From NCBI GenBank assembly GCA_963693085.1, contig OY856412.1:966019281-966083280 (forward strand): a stretch of 64,000 bases of DNA. The letters are read 5' to 3'. Positions 60,501 through 64,000 of the stretch are shown piece after piece. The notes under the pieces are model-generated. The model saw only the letters and a program-made list of their open reading frames with translations. It was not told the DNA's origin and ran no database searches. Numbering within the stretch: position 1 is the stretch's first letter; every line of letters starts with the position of its first letter. Position numbers and translations under genes: made by a program. This DNA is from Alisma plantago-aquatica (Eukaryota; Streptophyta; Magnoliopsida; Alismatales; Alismataceae).

Positions 60501-61532
60501 CCTTTAACTATACAATTATATTGTTTTTCCATTTTATATGGTTTGATAACATCCTACTTCCTTAGTCAATTGCTTAACACCCAATTTTGTTAGTTGCATG
60601 CTAGCCTAGCTCTCTTCTACTTTCCTTAGTGTTAATTTCTTAAAGAATTTTCTCTAGTTAGTGTTACTTAACCTGCTTTTAGTTGTTTCGTTAGTTGATT
60701 TCCTAGTTAGTGTATGATTTCTTTGTTTAGATAATTTCTCTAGTTAGTTGATAGATCAGGGTTGCCATTATTAGATTTGTGTAGTTGCTTGTTCTTTCTA
60801 GCTTGGCCTAATTGCTTGCCATTTCCAATCTTCAACTAGTTTCTCTCTCTTGCTAGTGTATTGATCATTTCTTTCTTAGTCCATGATATCTAATTTGCCA
60901 GGGCTGGTCTAGATTTTAAAATTTTTCCTTCAATTTGCTTACATCTTAGTTTAAACAATCATACCCCCATTTAAACCATAAAAATTGTAGCTCTATGCAC
61001 TAGAAGTCTGGATAATGACATCATGATTGGAAGGAAATCCTTAGATTATTAGGAGTAAACTTTGGATACTCCCAAATTGACACTTTAGGGTTGATGCATA
61101 AAATAATGCATTTATATATTAACTTAGAAACTCGTTCAAAATTTGCTCATTATGAGTAAACTTTAGATAGTCCCCGGTTTGGGACTGTTTTTGGATATTT
61201 AATCTCACTTAGGATGTACCTGTATAATGTATATTTAGTTTTGTAGAAAATTTCTGTAGGATTTCTTCATTTGTTCTCTGGGTACATATGTGAGTGGTTA
61301 TTTTCCATTTACATCGGTGTACTTGGAGAACTTAGGGGAAATGCTGCTGAATTTTTTTTCAAAACTAAACATACATTATACAGTTACTAGTGAGATTAAA
61401 TATTAAAAAATGGGATAGGTGGTACACTTTAGTATATAAGTAATTAACTTCCTATCAATAAAAACTTACAGATTATTATAGTATCAATATTAAACGGTTA
61501 GTTTTATAATTAATTTTAATGTGATATAGAAA
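60501..61532. other. AT-rich region before TNP2
   Basis: T-rich, intron-like DNA with many stop codons lies directly before the TNP2 start. ATATAG at about 61,524-61,529, just before AAAATGG, could be a splice acceptor, so this region may be a leader intron. No protein motif was seen. Confidence 0.4.
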
Positions 61533-64000
61533 ATGGATCGAAGTTGGATGTCTATCAAGAACCGTTGCAGTCCAGAATTTGCCAAAGGTCTTGATGAATT
61601 TATCAGATTTGCTGAGGAACATAGGAAACTACCTACAGATAGGCTATATTGTCCATGTAGAAATTGTTGTAACAATTTGAAAGTTGATACTGGTGAGGAA
61701 ATTAAGAATCATGTCATATGCAATGGGATCATACTAGGTTATAATGAATGGTATTGGCATGGAGAGAAATTGAATTATGGATCAGAAAATGTCGATACTA
61801 ATAGTTGTGGCATAGAAGATATAGATAATGATGATAATGTTAATGATGAACCAATTCAGGATGATATGGTTGATGAGATGCTACGTAGTTGTCGGGACAA
61901 TGTCATTGATCCACCTTCTTTATTTGCAAACATTGTCCATGATGCTGAAAAACCATTATATAAGGGTTGTACTAAGTTCACGAGGTTGAGTGCTGTGATG
62001 AAATTATATACTCTTAAAGCTCAAAACCGTTGGAGCGATAAGAGTTTCACTTCACTGTTGTCTTTGTTAAAGGAAATTCTTCCTGAAGGCAACGAGCTTC
62101 CAATTTCAACATATCAAGCAAAGAAAATAATGTGCCCAATGGGAATGGAGGCTAAGAAGATTCATGCATGTCCAAATGATTATGTGTTATTTCAGAAGGA
62201 CTATAGTAATTTGATAAATTGTCCAAAATGTGGTGCGTCAAGGTATAAGACTACAAATTCAGCTAAGGCTAAAAATGGCTCTCCTGCCAAGGTGATGTGG
62301 TATCTACCAATAATACCACGATTTCAACGTTTATTTGTTAATACAGAAGATGCGCAAAATTTGTCTTGGCATGGGGAGTTAAAAGTCAATGATGATGGCG
62401 TCCTACGACATGCATCTGATTCACCACAATGGAAGAAAATTGATTTATTATACCCTCAATTTGGTAAAGAACCAAGAAACCTAAGACTTGGGCTCTGTAT
62501 AGATGGAATGAATCCCTATGGTACATTAAGCAGCCAACATAGCACGTGGCATGTTATGATTGTTATAGACAATCTTCCTCCTTGGTTGTGTATGAAAAAT
62601 AAGTATGTGATGTTGTCAATATTGATATCAGGGCCCAAGCAACCTGGAAATGATATTGATGTTTACCTTCAACCTCTAATTGATGACCTAATGAAACTAT
62701 GGGAAGAAGGTATTATGACATATGATGCTTCACGTAAAGAGATCTTCAGTTTGCGTGCTATGTTATTTTGCACGATTAATGACTTTCCAGCTTATGGAAA
62801 TTTGTCTGGATATAGCATAAAAGGATACAAAGCATGTCCTGTTTGTGAGGAAAATACTGATTCAATCAGACTGAAACATGGTGGTAAAATCGTATATCTT
62901 GGTCATCAGAGATTTCTCCCACCAGTGCATCCTTATCGAAGGCAACACAAAACCTTTAATGGGCCAACTGAGGAACGAAGTGCTCCTAAACCTATACCAG
63001 GAAATGTTGTATATGATAGGGTGAAACATATTGTTAATGAATTTGGAAAGAGTTCAAGTAGTCATACACTCGCATGTGACAAATCTCTATACAAGAAGAG
63101 GTCAATATTCTGGGATCTTCCTTATTGGAGATCTTTGGCAGTTAGACACTGCATTGACATCATGCATGTTGAAAAAATATTTGTGATAGCATCATCGATA
63201 CGCTATTGAACATACCAGGAAAGACTAAAGATGGCATCAAATCTAGAAAGATTTAGAATTAATGGGTATTAGAAAAGAATTATCAGTGGAGATCAGGGGT
63301 CGCCGCACATATTTACCACTGGCTTGTTACACTTTGTCAAAGAAAGAGAAAAAGACTTTCTGTGAGTGCTTGTATAATATTAAGTTTCCACAAGGATACT
63401 CTTCTAATATTCGTAGATTGGTATCAATGAAGGATCTGAAACTGATAGGTCTCAAATATCATGATTGTCACACCTTAATGCAACAAATTTTACCTGTGGC
63501 TATTCGATCTATATTGCCGAAGCATGTAAGGTTTGCAATCACAAGACTCTGTTTCTTCTTCAATGAAATATGCAACAAAGTGATACATCCTGATACTCTT
63601 GATAAATTACAGAAAGATGTAATTGTTACCATGTGTCATCTTGAAATGTACTTTCCTCCTTCATTTTTTGATATCATGGTTCATCTTGTAGTACATATTA
63701 CAAGGGAGGTGAAGATGTTGGGTCCAATTTTCTTACACTGGATGTATCCATTTGAACGATACATGAGTGTTTTTAAAGGTGATGTTCGGAATCGTTATCG
63801 TCCTGAAGGGAGTATTGTTGAGGGTTACGTGGCTAGGGAGGTGATGGACTTTTGTAACGATTTTTTGAATTGCAATGAAACTTTTAGCGATCAAAAAAAT
63901 TCTCATCACACTGGATCTTATTGTGGCAAAGGAACTCTGGGAGGACGAGTGAAAGGAATCAGTCATGAGTTGTGGGAACAAGCGCACTTGTATATTTTAC
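61533..64000 (+). pseudogene. TNP2-type CACTA transposase, two frameshifts, partial
   Basis: The first open segment (61,533-63,209) encodes 558 residues. Residues 1-80 are the plant transposase-associated domain, starting MDRSWM with clustered Cys (C40, C42, C45, C46) and ending NEWYWHGEKL. The TNP2 domain follows, with HACPNDYVLF (211-220), CPKCGASRYK (230-239), WYLPIIPRFQRLF (256-268) and RLGLCIDGMNPYG (318-330). Next come SGPKQPGNDIDVYLQPL (366-382), TINDFPAYGNLSGYSIKG (414-431), ACPVC (434-438) and RHCIDIMHVEK (538-548). At about 63,172-63,180 one base is missing and the frame ends at 63,209. The next segment, with ICDSIIDTLLNIPGKTKDG, loses another base near 63,250. After that the frame stays open to the window edge through LACYTLSKKEKKTFCEC, LEMYFPPSFFDIMVHLV, WMYPFERYM and NRYRPEGSIVEGYVA. 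The enzyme would bind element ends and catalyse excision and insertion. The lesions could be real or consensus errors in A-rich runs. Confidence 0.95.

Larger units (their letters stand above)
55735..64000 (+). mobile_element. CACTA-B, TNP2-encoding CACTA transposon, incomplete in window
   Basis: The left end is CACTAGTATAGAAATGGG, inserted after AGA (55,732-55,734), which is the predicted 3-bp target duplication. It contains a hairpin-repeat region, a 455-codon gene, a second hairpin-repeat region, a GC-rich block and a TNP2 transposase reading toward the window end. The right terminus lies beyond 64,000. It appears the youngest element here: the passenger gene is intact and the transposase has only two single-base lesions. 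It may be a recent source, or a recently dead relative, of transposase for non-autonomous CACTA elements. Confidence 0.93.

Noticed and set aside
59900..60532. 210-residue open frame on the minus strand
   Set aside because: It runs through GC-rich leader-like repeats and GGTCGAC palindromes and has no recognisable domain; composition alone explains the open frame.
61490..61675. Minus-strand frame overlapping the TNP2 start
   Set aside because: It is a shadow of the TNP2 coding sequence.

Overview
The window looks like gene-poor heterochromatin from a large flowering-plant genome. Nearly everything recognisable is a transposable element, most elements are decayed, and many are nested inside others. 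I see no convincing host gene, tRNA or rRNA. The plant assignment rests on a CACTA TNP2 transposase with its N-terminal plant-type associated domain, a Ty3/gypsy chromovirus with an initiator-Met-tRNA-type primer site, plant L1-type LINEs ending in a zf-RVT region, several Ty1/copia remnants and a tRNA-like SINE. I cannot place it below flowering plants.

Layout: 1-2,024 is unclassified. A dispersed repeat (copy A, 2,025-2,782, continuing 7,066-7,227) is split by LINE-1 (2,783-7,057, minus, 8-bp target duplication). An older LINE-2 (about 7,228-13,300, minus) has a reverse transcriptase of a different non-LTR lineage inside it (about 8,100-9,850). A copia remnant (minus) is split inside its reverse transcriptase by CACTA-1 (15,387-20,077), which carries 2.2 kb of strand-switching GAT/ATC microsatellite. 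A SINE with a perfect 13-bp target duplication sits at 20,902-21,125.

A Ty3/gypsy chromovirus (minus) fills 21,848-41,984. Its left LTR is interrupted by CACTA-C (24,342-30,432) and its gag by an unclassified 2.36-kb insertion (about 35,193-37,551). Copy B of the dispersed repeat (42,430-42,705 and 47,937-48,600) is split by a plus-strand copia element (about 43,005-47,930), whose 3' LTR contains a small MITE (47,683-47,849). CACTA-A (50,087-53,668, GAT target duplication) sits in another minus-strand copia remnant. The 5' part of that locus is repeated in tandem 4.79 kb downstream (54,628-55,734), and that second copy is cut by CACTA-B (55,735 to beyond the window end).

CACTA-B is the least decayed and most interesting element. 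It encodes a TNP2 transposase with two single-base frameshifts, and an intact 455-residue passenger-type protein gene with its own TATA box and polyadenylation signal. That gene is bracketed by two arrays of roughly 110-bp modules, each made of two hairpins (a GTCGG/CCGAC stem and a GGTCGAC palindrome). CACTA-A, CACTA-C and CACTA-1 have ends but no transposase I can see, so they would have to be mobilised in trans. The nesting gives a relative timeline: LINE-2, the copia remnants and the gypsy element are older; CACTA-1, CACTA-C, CACTA-A and LINE-1 inserted into them; CACTA-B is younger than the tandem duplication.
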